A program made the translations under genes and the position numbers. This document shows, in pieces, positions 26,184 through 38,798 of a stretch of 64,000 nt of DNA. Below the pieces are notes generated by a model. It saw only the letters and a list, made by a program, of their open reading frames with translations, was not told the origin of the DNA and did no database searches. Position 1 is the first letter of the stretch, and the number at the start of each line of letters is the position of its first letter. Location: NCBI GenBank assembly GCA_033725935.1, contig MU867088.1:401041-465040 (forward strand). Reading direction: 5' to 3'. This DNA comes from Cladorrhinum sp. PSN259 (taxonomy: Eukaryota; Ascomycota; Sordariomycetes; Sordariales; Podosporaceae).

Positions 26184-28209
26184 ATGGAGTCCAGTCTCAA
26201 GCGCAAGGACACTACTAAAGGTCCGCCTTTGCGCATCTTATCTCTGGGTATGTTGGTCTCACCGTCTGCCTCGCGCGTTCTTCGTTGGGCTTCCTTTTCC
26301 CCAGCCACATCAGGACTAACCTTTTGATATAGATGGCGGAGGAGTGCGTGGATATTCCATGTTCATAATCTTGCAAGAGTTGATGCACAGGACCTTTGTC
26401 GAAATCGAAGGACGACCACCGAAGCGATCCGAGATCCCGAAACCATGCGACCATTTCGACCTCATCGTGGGCACCGGCACTGGCGGTCTCGTCGCCCTGA
26501 TGCTCGGTCGCTTGCGTCTAGACATCGAGACCTGCAAGGAGTTGTATGTGCGCCTAACGCGCATGGTATTTGAGACGGACAAGACCATCGCTGGGATTCC
26601 ATATAGATCAACCTTGTTCAAGGCAACTAAATTGGAGGAGGCCATCAGAGAAGCTGTTAGGGAACACACTATACACGAAAAGGAAGGGAATGATCTCTCC
26701 GAGACATCCAACTCAAGGACCACTGCCTCACGATCAAGCGCCTACCCGCGACGACACCAGAGCAACGCCAGTGTGATTAGCTTCAGCGCGAGAAGTCCAA
26801 GTGCGCAGGCAACGAGGCCTGCCTTCCATGGTCGCGGTGGAAACGGGAATGCTCGTCTATATGACGAGAGGGAAAACAGAACAAAAACGTGAGCATCATC
26901 CAATCCGCTACTAAAATGGCCTCCGCTAATATGTCCCAGGGTCGTAACCGCCATGTACAAAGGCAGCGAGAAAGGAGCGGCGCCAGCAATGCTTCGCTCA
27001 TATGATTCGAGGAAGGAGTCAGCTACAGAACCAGACTGTAAGATCTGGGAAGCCGGTCGGGCAACATGCGCTATCGGTCTCGCCTTTAAGCCTATTCAGA
27101 TCGGTCAGTCTGTATTCCACGACGACGGAGCCGGTACCTTCAACCCATCCATGTATGCGCTTGACGAGGCAGTAGTCAACGAGTGGCCCGGTCGCCAGAT
27201 TGGTGTTTTTGTCAGTGTTGGAACGGGAAAGAGGCCAACGGGTAGCGAGGCAAACTCGCACTTGTGGTATGAAGGCTTCCTTGGCGAGTTCGCAGATGCA
27301 AGGAGGAAGTTGATCGCCAAAATTGAGGGTTGCGAGAAGATCCACGAGCTGATGATCAAGGAGCACCTTCCAAAGCGTAACGTCAACATCGAGCACTACT
27401 ACCGGCTTAATGTGGAGGTTGGAGTGGGTGAATTCGGCATGAACGAATGGCATCGCCTAGCAGAGATCAGTACAAACACGAAACGATATCTACAGAGGGA
27501 CGCAGAGACCAGAACGGTTCAGGGGGCCTCCGCCAAGCTGGGCAAGATTCATTTTGCCAAGCAGAGATGGGAGCGTCTCTGCTTAGGGGCGACAACTGAG
27601 CAGATAAAGAATATACCCGACATCTCGCAGCCTTTGGCGGTTGAGCTTCCGGGTGACTTACCCACGTTTTCGTGGACCAACGCCGCGCCACGCCAGTCGT
27701 ATGAATCAGGACAAGACAAGCTACCAGTTCCGGGCGTCAACACCCCCTCACCTCGAAGCTCGGGTGAACGTCTTCCGCCCTCACCTTTGAGCAGCAACTA
27801 CAAGTACTCGACTGCGCCCCAAACAACCGCTCCGCCACCTCCACAAAATGGCCGCCCTAAGTCTTCGGGGATAGGGGATGACGCAGACCGGCTGATGTTT
27901 ACTGCCCCGACACCGGCTCAGTATCGGACGGCATCTGGGTCAGATAAGATCGCGATTGTTGGACCGGACGACTATCCCAGACGTTATCAGCAGGAGGCCG
28001 CCGCCGCCACATTGCAGCAGCAGCAGCAGCAACAGCAACGACCGGCGACCAGTGGAGGCGGTCCTCCATTGCCGCCAAAAACTCCCCTTCTCGGGTCACC
28101 ACAGTTGGTTGCCGGGCGGCGGAATTCTCCGGTGTTGCCATATCCTCTCGACGAAGACGCGCCTCCCGTTGTGAACCTGGCCAAGAAGCCAAACTACGTG
28201 GCCAGATAA
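26184..28209 (+). CDS. Patatin-like protein lacking the catalytic serine
   Basis: Three exons (26184-26247, 26333-26888 and 26940-28209) give 629 residues. The 85 bp and 51 bp introns preserve phase: G + AT forms the Asp of DGGGVRG, and AC + G forms Thr207. The oxyanion motif DGGGVRG is at residues 22-28. The nucleophile elbow reads GTGTG at 68-72, so residue 70 is Gly where active patatins have Ser (GXSXG). The second catalytic motif DGA is retained at 269-271. A Ser/Arg-rich insertion interrupts the core near 130-200. The C-terminal 190 residues are Pro/Ser/Gln-rich and disordered, with a CAG-encoded poly-Gln and Pro-rich PPLPPKTP. Active relatives release fatty acids from lipids. This copy is probably a pseudoenzyme or scaffold. 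Confidence 0.88.
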
Positions 28210-31111
28210 GTCGGCCAGTAGTGGTTGAGGTAGAAGTGGAGGCTGATAGAAATATGGGCCCAGGCGGTGGCAGTGAATAATGATGATGACTATTTTGATA
28301 TTTTCGACCGGTTTCAGCTTATAGGTTATGACCTCATGACGAGAAACGACATTCCAATTGGTTCTATTAGACGAGTGTATATCCAAGAGGACGGCTAAGA
28401 ACATGCATGACATGCAAAGGGTCGGGGATTTATTGGTACCTTACATGGCTTGGGGCTCTGGTTGGAGATTGTTTCCTTTTCTTTTGTTGTTCCCGGTTTT
28501 TGTTTTCCTTTTTGATGATACCAAATTTAGCACAAGGTGGACGCATAGGGCGACGAATGAATGTTTTCAGACTCTTCATGATGGCTTCAAAACGTGAACG
28601 GTCGGGTCAGCCAAGGTTCCGCGGGGAAACAGTGATAGACGCTTCCAAGCGAGGTTAAAAGACGGTCTGGGCCCTGAAAGGCTGCTAGCCCAACTTAACT
28701 GGACCCTGTAGCCAAGCTTCAAGCTACGTCACATGCAGTGGGGCCATTCCCAGTTTAATTCAACTTTATTTCGACAAACGGCAGAGGGTTCCCCAAACCA
28801 TGGGCAAATGTGATCATCCATCCGCACAAAATCCATCATGTCAAGTGTTTCTTTTTTCTTTTCTTCAAAATCTTTTTGGTTTTTCATCGGAGGCCGTCGA
28901 TGAATATTCTTTGAAAAATAAAAGAGGCACAAACAACAGCACTGCCCACATGTGTGAATGGATTGAACGGCGATCATCAGGTGTCCGCCAGCAGACGGTC
29001 GGCTGTCAAACAGTGAACACGAGGGGAGCTGGAGCTTGGGAGATCTCGAGATTGTGGAATGGTGAGCTGTGATTGGCCATTACGTGTTCCCAGGTCCAAC
29101 GGGCCTGCAAGGTCAGACGCCGCCGGGCGCCGTCGGGAGCTTCCCACCCAGAGCACCAATTGACCCCGCGCCGTCCACACAAAGGCACAAGCACACACTC
29201 TCAGCCGGCGGCACCCAGCCCTGGGGGCTCTGGCGAGCTGGACATGTCGTTGCTCTTCACCATTGGCCCATCCATCAGTTGCACAAAATGATCGTGGTGG
29301 TGTTGTGGGATTAGGTAACTTGTTGATGGCTTGATTGATAGGACAACCGACGGCCTCCAAAGGATAATCATGGAATTTTCCGTCTCTCAGTGCCGGTAGC
29401 TGGTACGAGTAGCTGCCCAACGTCTGCTAGCTGATCCCGAATGGCTGGTGACCCCTGGCCATGAGATCCTTGGGTCAGGTTATGGGTCAAATCAGGAAAC
29501 GATGGGAGAACGAGGGGGCGGGTAATCTTTGCTTGCTTCCTGGCCTTTCCCGCTATTGATCCTAGACTACCACTGGAGATTTTCAGCTGCACCAATATCA
29601 TCCAGATCTGTCTGGGCCTGCCTGGATTTTGACAAGACATTAGTTCGTATTTGAACTGACAGCAGTATCAGTATGATAGTAATCCAGAAAGTTTGCGTCA
29701 TTACACTAGGCATCGATCCCTCGATGTCATGCCCTCCTCCTCTCGTTGGACCCTGCAGTTCTGCACGCCATGGCGTCGGATGACATGGCCACGACGGATG
29801 CTACTGCGGAAATGTGACTTTTTATTTTTCTTTCCCCCATGCTTACCTCGTCTTGTTTCAGATGGGGCGCCACCTACTCGCAGCCGTGCCGGGCAGCAGC
29901 AATGCACTACATGCCTGCATCACCCCTCCACAGTAACCCAAGATCGGAGGCAAGATACAGGTACTGTACGCCGCCGGGAAAGCAAAGCAATGGGACCCTA
30001 CTTTCAGATGTACTGTACATAGCCCGCATTGCTCGCTCCATTTGGGAGACAGATGAGTCTAAAGGATAGCGTCCTGTCATTTCTCGACCTGATGCAACCA
30101 GGGTGGCACGACAACACATGTTGATGGCGTCTTGGTTCAATCAGAGGTTTTATAACATCCCTGTCCGGTGCGCCGTCTTTAAACGCCAAATGCCGGCAAA
30201 GGGTGGATGGATCAACCACTCACACCGCCAGGTATTGCACATGCTGGTACCATTTCCCCCCATCGTCAACATGTGTAGAGAGAAACACACACACACCTGG
30301 GCGTCCAGAGGGAGGGAGCTAACAGGCACTGCCTTGGACGAAAACTTGACGACCACTGGTCGGAATAGGATCTCTTGACCAAGAAGCTGCGGCAGTGAGT
30401 CTTCCACTCTTTCTCTCTTTCAGTCTCTCTCCACCACACAGCATTGCCCTAGCTTCCAAAAATACTACTTTGGTTTATTCCCCTCCTCGTGTGGGTTTTC
30501 AAAACATAAAGACTCCCTGTCGTCCAACCTCTTGAAACGTACTCGATCAGGAGACGATCTACACTGCTACTTTGTTTTGGATGATAAGTAAATCCGTATC
30601 CCACATAACGATATCACATACCTCCCACATGTTCTCCTGTGTAGAATCTTGTTTTGAACCGTGGGGTCACCACACACTTGCTCCTCATCATCACCAACAT
30701 CCACCACCACCATCACTACTACCACCCCCTTTTCTCAGTGCTTCTCCAACGGCCGGTAACGAAGCTGGCTGCCACAATTACAACCACGACTGGCATTTCG
30801 ATACGCTAATCCCAACGGATCTCAAAGCCGAAGCCTTGCATATTCAGGGCCTATACCCCCGTCACATCAATTTCTTCGGTGGCCCACCGCTGCTTGCTAA
30901 TGCTGCTGCTGCTGCTGGTGCTGCCAGCAGATCCCAAAAAGGGCTGACCCTTATAAGTCAGCCCTACAACAGCAGGCAAAGACAAGCGCCGTCCACCCCT
31001 CTCGATGCTGCCGAAATTGAGGAGATTATCAACAAGCGCGTCGCCGTCGCCAGGAAGAAGTTTCATCGGGGAGTTGTCCGAGGAGTAGTAAACAAGCAGC
31101 ACCGGGGAGCA
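28210..31111. other. Intergenic / possible 5' region of the Zn2Cys6 gene
   Basis: No supported gene from 28.2 to 30.5 kb. From 30581 to 31111 an open frame lies in phase with the downstream regulator and includes ATGs at 30581 and 30629. It is His/Pro- and Ala-rich and could be an N-terminal extension. Frames of this length occur elsewhere here by chance, so it is left outside the gene model. Confidence 0.45.
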
Positions 31112-33961
31112 ATGTCTGACTCTCATAACAAGCAGCCTGCCCCTGGTCCCGGTCCCGGTGCACGTCCACACCGAGCTGAGAGAATAACAACTTCGTGTGG
31201 GGAGTGCAGGAGACGGAAGCAAAAGGTATGTTTTGACTACTTCTCTTTGTATTCAATAGCTTCCAAGATTCTCTCTCTTTATCTCCTGATGTTACATGCC
31301 ATTTTATTCTAGACTTGAGACGAGACAAATTATTAATCTTTGTTGTTTACTCGACATGTAGTGCAACCAGGGCCAACCGTGCAGCAACTGCGCGAGAAGA
31401 TACCCGCAACCACCATGCGAGTACAAACCTAGCAGCAGGTGCGTCATGTCCTATCTCGTCTTGTCAAGGATAAAAGGCCGCGTTCCCAGAGAGAACCCAC
31501 AACCCCTTGACCATAAATACTTACCAAAGTTTAGACGCTCAAGTGCCGTAGCTGCCGCAGCAAGACGACCTTCCTTTTCCATATCTGTCGTCCCACCACC
31601 CGAGTCTTTCGGCCACGCCACCGGAATAGACCCAGCGTTGGGAACTCCTCACCAATCCCCTTTCCCACCGAGGCAGCCTTCTCCCCTCTCGGCATCATCT
31701 TCGCCATGGCCCCGGACTCCAGGTGAAGAGTTGACCGGTTGGCCTGGGTTTGATGTTGGTGTGGGCGGACCAGGAGGACAGTCACCAATCTCCCCTTCTT
31801 CTAAACAGTACGCTTGGAGCACCGATCCAAACCTATTCTTGTCTCATCTTCTTTCCTGCGAGGAAGGGTGTAAACAGCATTCTCCACAGGTTCATCAGGC
31901 CGCTAGAACTCTTGCCTCCTATCATCATACGGTTGCGACTCCTTCTTGGGGCGGTAGAGGAGGAGGAGGAGGAGGAGGAGGAGGAGGAGGAGGAGGAGGA
32001 GGATGGAGTCCCGAGAGAGTTGCTTGGCCGATGGCTTATCGGGGGATGTCTCCAGCTGGTGGTAGCGGGATGATTCCTTGGGGAGCGTCACCAAGTCCTA
32101 TCTCGCCCGAGCTGAGGCAGCTTCCTTTGCCTCCTGTTAGAATGCAGGATGGGGAATTATTTGGTATTTGTAAGATTTTCAACCCTGTTCTACTGCTTAG
32201 CAGGAGCTTACTGACAAAGACGGGCCACCAAAACAGACATCAATTTGATCTCCCAATTCAAGGCATCACTAGACGGAAACCCAGACCCAACGAACCCTTA
32301 CATCAAGTTCTATATGCCCTACTGCATGCAATCGCCGCTTTTGCAGCGCATAGCGGTATATTCGACAGCCTGTTTCCTGTCTGACACCGGGCATCTTGAT
32401 CGAACAGCAGCAATGGCGTACAAGGGACAAGCCATTGAGCTCCTCAACAAGCATCTCCACTCGCAGCTTTCAACAAGCGACGAGGGAATCACGGGTGTAA
32501 TCCAACTTATTGTTGATGAATGGTATGTTTACTTTCGGCCAAGGCAGCCGAAAAGGGGCAAACAAGGCTGACTCTTTTTTTTTTTTTTTAATTCAAGGCA
32601 CTGGGGAAACCAAGCCGAGTTACACGCCCATCTCCGTGGCCTACGAGAAATGATCAAGATCAGAGGCGGGGTTAGAACTCTCGGTTTACATGGGTTGATA
32701 TCCAAGCTTGCAATCACGTATGCTTTTTTCTTCCCCTTCCCCTTCCCCTTCCCCTTTCCCTTTCCCTTTGCACTCAGCTAACCAATCTGTGTATGTATGT
32801 AGAGCCGACGTAGCAATCTCCCTCTCCTTGGAGTCAACCCCCTATTTAACCGGCGGCTCCGAATTCGAGCTCCCCGACAACTCCCGCATCCCCTTACGTC
32901 TCCCACTGAACACCCCATTCATGCCAAACCTCGCCTCTTTTGCCTCGTGCGACGAAGCTCTACGAATTCACCCAGCCGTAGCTTCAATCCTAGACGATAT
33001 GCGTTTCCTGCTAAACGCAGTACTTACCCTTCCCCCAAATCCCTCAGAGAAGGAACTCCAAAAAGTACATACCACTTCCGGGTGGATATACGAACGGATT
33101 TTATCTCTTCCTGCGGACGGCCCTACTTCCAGCAGTAGCAGCAGTACGGACCAAGCTGCAACTGCACAACAACAATCTGAGCTATCTTCCTCTCCCTTAC
33201 CAGAGATGTTTTCTTCTTCTTCTTCCTTGGCAGATGATCAAATGTTTCCACTGTCGAGAGGCAGGTCAATCGCCCTTCGACACCTCCAACAGCAACAACA
33301 ACCCATCACGCCGGCAGTGAGACACGACGATTCTTCTTGCTCGCCTGATCCTCGGTCCGATGACGCGCACGACTACATATACCAATCCGTCCGTCTGGCG
33401 GCATTGTTGTACTCGCGCGCCATCTACTCGCGCCGGCCGTTTTCCAAGATTGTGACTCTGGAGGAATTTGTCCAACTGTGGACGACGACGTGGAAGGTCA
33501 GTCTGAATACCTGGAGGGGACTGCTGGGTGTTTTTAACTGGATATTGGTCCCGTTGGTTTCTGTCGCGTCGTCGATTATTGGGAACGGGAATGGGAATAA
33601 GAATGATGTTGATGATGATGATGATGATGGGAGGAACGCGAGGTTTGTTAAAGGCTTTATGAATGTTAGCCTGTTGCAGGTTGGTATGGAGAATTGGGAG
33701 ATTTGTAAGGGGGTTATGGGTGGTGCTGGGGGGTTACAGAGCTGGTTGGCTGGAAGGAGGAGGAGGGGGAGTAGTAAAGATGAGGATGAGGATGAGGAGA
33801 GGGATACTGAGGATGGGGAGGAGGAAGAGGAGGAGGAGGGGCGAGAATATGGTGGTGAGGGGAGCAGTAAGAGGAATGGGAGTGTGAGTGTTTGTGGGAG
33901 TGAAGGTGAGAGGGCAAGGCAGATTAAGCGAGAAGGGAAGGGGAAGAAAAAGGTGGTTTAA
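31112..33961 (+). CDS. Zn2Cys6 transcription factor with Fungal_trans_2 domain
   Basis: Six exons (31112-31225, 31362-31438, 31535-32163, 32237-32522, 32598-32717 and 32803-33961) give 794 residues, all junctions in phase. The zinc cluster spans residues 29-57 (C29, C32, C39, C45, C48, C57; final spacing X8) and is split by the first intron directly before C39. Exon 3 is Pro/Ser-rich with a run of 16 Gly from a GGA repeat. Exons 4-6 carry the helical Fungal_trans_2-type domain (ISQFKASLDGNPDPTNPYI, then LIVDEWHWGNQAELHAHLRG). The C-terminus is acidic then basic (DEDEDEERDTEDGEEEEEEE). The start at 31112 has the best Kozak context (G at -3). An in-frame upstream ATG at 30629 would add 161 residues. 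Target genes are unknown. Confidence 0.83.
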
Positions 33962-34098
33962 AAATCCGGTGGAGTGGAGTTGGGTTTTGTTTGTCAATTT
34001 ACTTTTCTTTGACGATACTTTTGGATTGGCGTTTTTTTTTCCCTCTGATGACTGAACCTTTTTTTGGTTGTTTTTATTTTTTATCTTTTTTTTTTTGT

Positions 34099-34119
34099 GG
34101 GGGGGGGGGGGGGGGGGGG
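34099..34119. repeat. Poly-G run
   Basis: About 21 consecutive G, followed by A/T homopolymers up to the N gap. Probably low-quality contig end sequence. Confidence 0.8.
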
Positions 34120-34214
34120 TTGATTAAAAATTTTTATTAAAAAAAAAAAAATTTTTTTAAATTTTTTTTTTTTACCAAAAAATTAAAAAAAACAACGTGG
34201 TTTTTAAAAACCAA

Positions 34215-34224
34215 NNNNNNNNNN
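34215..34224. other. Assembly gap (10 N)
   Basis: Ten Ns at a scaffold join. The true distance between flanks is unknown. Confidence 0.98.
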
Positions 34225-34225
34225 C

Positions 34226-34227
<2 letters not shown>

Positions 34228-34290
<63 letters not shown>
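34228..34290. repeat. Poly-C run next to gap
   Basis: 63 consecutive C directly after the N gap, most likely a sequencing or assembly artefact, or a real homopolymer that stopped assembly. Confidence 0.9.
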
Positions 34291-34292
<2 letters not shown>

Positions 34293-35946
34293 AGTTCAAG
34301 ATTTTCTTTCTCTCAAAGACCTTTTTTTCATTTTCTTTTTTTTCCCTAGGATTTCAACAAACCAAGGGTGTTTTGATACCCCCTTTTTTTTCTTGGCTCG
34401 TTCCTCCTTTTTTTCTTGTCGGCACGTTTCATGGAAAAAAATAAAACCTGTAGTCGTGGCAGTTTATAGAATTTATTGATATTGATGAAGCTGGGAATTC
34501 TTGATGTCGGGACAAGAGGTGAAATTTTGGGCCTGGCTTTGGCTTGTTTCGTTTTTGGGAAGGCATATATATATATATTTGTTCTTGGGGTGGTGACCTG
34601 CTTGCTCTTTAAGGAAGCTTGTTTCACTTTCACGAGAAGCCAGCCATATTGATGTTTTAAGAATGCCTGTTTCATATCCAAAGAAGACCCTGTTAATTAG
34701 TTTCAGGAAACTCGAATATTCTCTGGTCAGGCCTGTCTGTCTTTCATTCTCTGAAAAGCATGTTTTTTTTTTTGCAACCCCAGCTTTATTTTTTTGGATC
34801 AAAACTAAAATACTCTTATAGTACAGCTTTATGTTACCTCTCTCCTTCCATGCCTCGTTTTTATATAACTATTTTAACTCTTTTGTCATTTACATGCCTT
34901 GTTTACTTTCGTTTACGCTTAATTAATTGGTTACTTGACAGCCTTTTTTCCAACACTGACATGATACCTAACTTTGAAGAAGGGTAATGTTATTGTTAGA
35001 GACTGAGTTTGATTGAGGTAGATTTTGAGGAATAAAAAACTAAAATTGAAGTCGTCTTTGATGTAAATGACTATTTTTCCTGGGGAGGATTCTTTGACAA
35101 AACCGTACACTTGCCTGCGCTGAGGAGGACCCGGATTTTGAGCACAGAGGCAGATGGGCGGAGAACAGTACTCTGAGAAGAATTGAAGATATGTTAGCAG
35201 GGTCTTCCATCCCTCCATCCTGACAGCTTGATTAGCTGCTGTTGTTGATGTTTGACATTGTTGACGTTGTTGCAAAAGTGGTCGACGTTGTTCCAAAGAT
35301 GGTTTTCTGGTTAGTTGGTTGAGTTTGAATGATGCTTGAAGAGCCTGGATTGGTTCGCAGCATGGACTGTGTCTCTTCCCCTTAGCTTAGGACGGTTGAG
35401 CTGGTACGGCGGCAACCGCGCGGGGCTCGGTGGGCTCGTGTACGGCGCGAATGTATGGTGATCACAGCAAAACGGGCCTGCCACGGATGTACCGACCTCG
35501 GTGCGGTTTGGATCGGACCAGGATCGGTGAAGCGACGCCGAGGGGTCAGGCCGGGCCCGGAGAGGCCACGCACGGCTCGGGACGCTGATCTTATCGCATG
35601 CTCCCTCGGCGTGTCCGCTCGCTCTACAACAAGTGTTACAATCTCGCTCACATGGGTCTTCTCTGCTGGGCACCTGTCCCCCACCCCGTCATAGTCCCCC
35701 GAGCAAGGATGCTCGTGCTCGCCATTAAACAAGAAGGTCGCTTCTATCAAGTCTTTATTCTCTCCAGAATCGTGCTGATAGTAGGCTACGTATTTGCAGA
35801 CTTTGAACAAGTGTCCTGGTTAATCATGTGAGGCAATTAGAGAGTGAGTACTGTAAAACAAATGTATCATTATACACTCAAATTGTTATAACATTTTGAT
35901 ACCCTTTTCCCATCCATTTAATAATACATACAAATCATTACTCCGC

Positions 35947-38798
35947 TCAAGCATCGACCTTGATCTCAAACTCCCCAGTCAAGGGCTGCTCAACCTGAAC
36001 CTCAGCAACCTCGACATCCTCCACCTCCTCACCACCCTCCTGTCTCTTGCCCCCCTTGCCCTTCTTACCGGCAGCACCGATGACGGTAACCTTGGTGATC
36101 TTGACCTTGGTCTGGAAGCCAAACTTGCCCTTGGCAGAAAGGACGCCGCGGGCGTACTTGAACTCGATCTCGGTGGTGCCCTTCTGCTGGATGGAAACGC
36201 CATCGTCAAGGTAAAGGCTACCAGAGGCGGTGCCATCAGCACCGACCGGCACGATGAGCTCAAAGTTCTGCTCGCGGACCTCTTCGGTGGTCATGGCGGA
36301 CTTGACGCGAGCGGGGACGATGACACCGCCGCGGAGGAAGAGAGGAATGTCCGTAAGCTTCTGGTTGGTGACCTTGATGGTCCTGCCGCGGCCCTGGATC
36401 TTCTTGTGGGTGTAAAAGTCGTAGAAGACGTCGTTGGGCAGGTAGACGTCGACCGAGGTGGCGCCCTCCTGAGTGACAGGAGCCACAAGGAGGCCGGGTC
36501 CGTAAAAGTACTGGAGGTCCAATCCGAAAGTGTTGACGTCGTTGGGGTAGAGGTAGAACATGGGGTTGACGAGGGGAGTGCCGTCGACGGTCTGCTTGTG
36601 CAGTGCGGTGTAGATGTAATCCAAGAGACGGTAACGGATGTCGATGGCCTTGCGAGCGGCAGCAGCGACCGTGTCCCAGCGGTAGAGCTCCTGGGGATCA
36701 GCTCCGAGATCGTTGTGGTCTCTGTAAAAGGGAGCGAAAGCGCCGGCGGTAGCCCAGCGAGCGCAGAGGGACTCAGTGGTGGTACCGGCGAAACCGCAGA
36801 CATCAGAACCGACCATGGGAACTTGATAAATGGCACCAAAGGCCAGCATGGCGCGGATCGCGCCGCGGTATGCATCCCAGTCGGCCACGTTATCTCCCAA
36901 CCACTTGCCAACCTTGGAACCGGCGCCAGCAAAGGTGGAGCGGGTGATGACGAAGGGACGGAGGCCGGGGCGGCGAGATTCCATGGCATCGCGGGACTGG
37001 GTGGACATCATCGAGCCGTAAAGATTGTGAACATCATACTCAGCCAGACCGTTCTGGTGGATGACGTTGGTGTTGACGGTCTTGTTGGAGATGCCGCCGT
37101 GCTCGGCGTTCCAGGAGTCCTGGTAGGCAGCCTTGTTGTGGATCGCATACTGGGGGTAGAGGAGGTCGCGGCCTGGGAGACCCTGCCATTTGGTCGCGCG
37201 GGGAGCAACGTGGGTCGCGGGGAAAGGCTCGCGCTTGACCGAGACGACGTTGTTGGAAGCAGGGATTTGAGAGACCTCGTCCCGCTTGCATGGGGAGCCC
37301 GCAGGCTGGAACTCGCAAGGCCATCCAGGAAGGGGACGGGGCGAGCCGGGGCGGACAGCGGGAGGCTTGGGAGGGAAGCCGATGGCAGAGGTGTAAGGGT
37401 CATCGCAGGGGAAATAGCATCCAAAGCTGGATGGCTCGTTCATATCGATCCACAAGCCGTCGATGTCGAGACCGGTGTCCTTGTTAAAGAAGAGGTTGAA
37501 CTCGTTGTTCCAGTATCTGGTAATGTTGGCAGCGAACCAATCAGGAAAGATGGAAACACCAGGCCAGACGACTCCAAGATACTCGGAGCCGTTGTCGCGC
37601 TTCAGGAAGACGTTGTCCTCGATGCCGCGGTTGGCCGCCGGGTTGTCAGAGTAAGAAACAGCAGGGTCCACCATGACGATGTACTTTTGCTTCTTGGAGT
37701 GGAGGTGGTCAACGAGCTTGCGGAAGACGTCCATGGGGAAGCGCTCGGGATCGTTTGTGAAAACCCGGCGTCTGTCCATGTAGTCGATATCGGTCCACAT
37801 GACCTCGAGGGGAATCTGAGCAAGGCTGTAGTTTTGCACAACCTCGGCGACCTCATACACATCCCGATAGCCATATCTGCAGTTCTGGAAACCGAATCCC
37901 CAGTAGGGCATCATGCCGGGAAGACCGGCAACCTCGGCATACTGACGAGCAACCTCGATGGGGCCGGGACCGGCAAGGAAGTAAAAGTCGAAAACGCCGC
38001 CGAGCGTGTTGTACTCGAGATACTGGCCAGACTTGGAGTCCTTGGAAATCTTGATATCCATGCCGTTGGAGTTGAGGAAGAAGACACCGTGGGAGCCGGA
38101 CTTGCGGTGCTCATAGTAGACAGGATGAGAGCCATAAAGGTTGGAATCCGTGGGGGTGGCATAGGAATCCTGGTTCCAGAGAGTGCGGATGTAGTTGTCC
38201 GTCTTGAGCCTGAGAGGATCCCAGTGCTCGCCCAGACCGTACAGGTTGGGGTTGTTGGGAAGCTTGGTTCTCAGGCGGAGATATTGGGACTGGAAGACCA
38301 GAGACTCGGCAGAGGTGTCAAAGAGGACCTCACCAGTCTTGCGGCGTGTGACCGTGAAAGAGAAAGGGTTGGCCTTGTACTTGAACTCCAACGCTGAGCT
38401 TCTCGAGTTGGAACCCTTGCCCTGGGGGCGAGGGAAGACCGACTCAGGAACTTGGTAGACAACATCGTCGACGTCCTGGATCTTGACGTGAAGACGGTTG
38501 TCTGGATAGGTATTGTCAGCTACAGTCCCCAACCAGCCGGCTATCTTTGTCGATCCTTACCAGTCTCGTAGGTGACCTCCAGACGCAGCTTCTGGAAGTC
38601 GGTTCCGTAGGTGTTGCAAGCGGCTCCGGCGAGGCTCAGCTCGGCGGTGAGACCGGTCGAGCCGGTCTTGATGTTGGATGCCTTGTATCCGGGGCAAGCA
38701 CTCAGGGGCTTCGAGGTGACGGCAACAGCCTTTGGCACGAGCGCAGCAGAGCTGAGCCCGGCCAAAAGACCGATGCTGAGAAGACGAGGACCGAGCAT
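35947..38798 (-). CDS. Secreted GH31 alpha-glucosidase
   Basis: Two exons (38798-38561 and 38501-35947) give 930 residues. The 59 bp intron joins G + AC to make Asp80 (LEVTYETDNRLHVK). The start at 38798 was chosen because it places a clean signal peptide ([20 protein letters not shown]) first. The GH31 barrel carries the nucleophile motif [10 protein letters not shown] (Asp about 432) and the acid/base motif WLGDN (Asp about 616). YGLGEHWD and HxGGxSN-type segments are also present. Length and motifs match secreted fungal maltase-type enzymes that release glucose from non-reducing ends of alpha-glucans. The last 45 residues form a Lys/Gly- then Glu/Val-rich segment. The substrate could be maltose/starch or another alpha-glucoside; sequence alone does not decide. 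Confidence 0.95.

Larger units (their letters stand above)
33962..35946. other. Intergenic with assembly gap
   Basis: No supported gene. Poly-G, poly-A and poly-T runs lead into the N gap and a 63-base poly-C. From 34.3 to 35.3 kb the DNA is T-rich. From 35.38 to 35.72 kb it is distinctly GC-rich with a minus-strand frame of 142 codons that I do not recognise and cannot support as a gene. Confidence 0.5.

Noticed and set aside
30581..31111. N-terminal extension of the second Zn2Cys6 regulator
   Set aside because: Open and in frame, but of a length seen by chance elsewhere here and with weak start contexts; kept outside the model and noted as an alternative.
35382..35810. 142-codon minus-strand frame in a GC-rich patch
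   Set aside because: Arg/Pro/His-rich translation without a recognisable domain; GC content alone explains the open frame.
35896..38397. 833-codon plus-strand frame
   Set aside because: Lies antisense to a confident GH31 gene with signal peptide and catalytic motifs; the translation has no recognisable domain.
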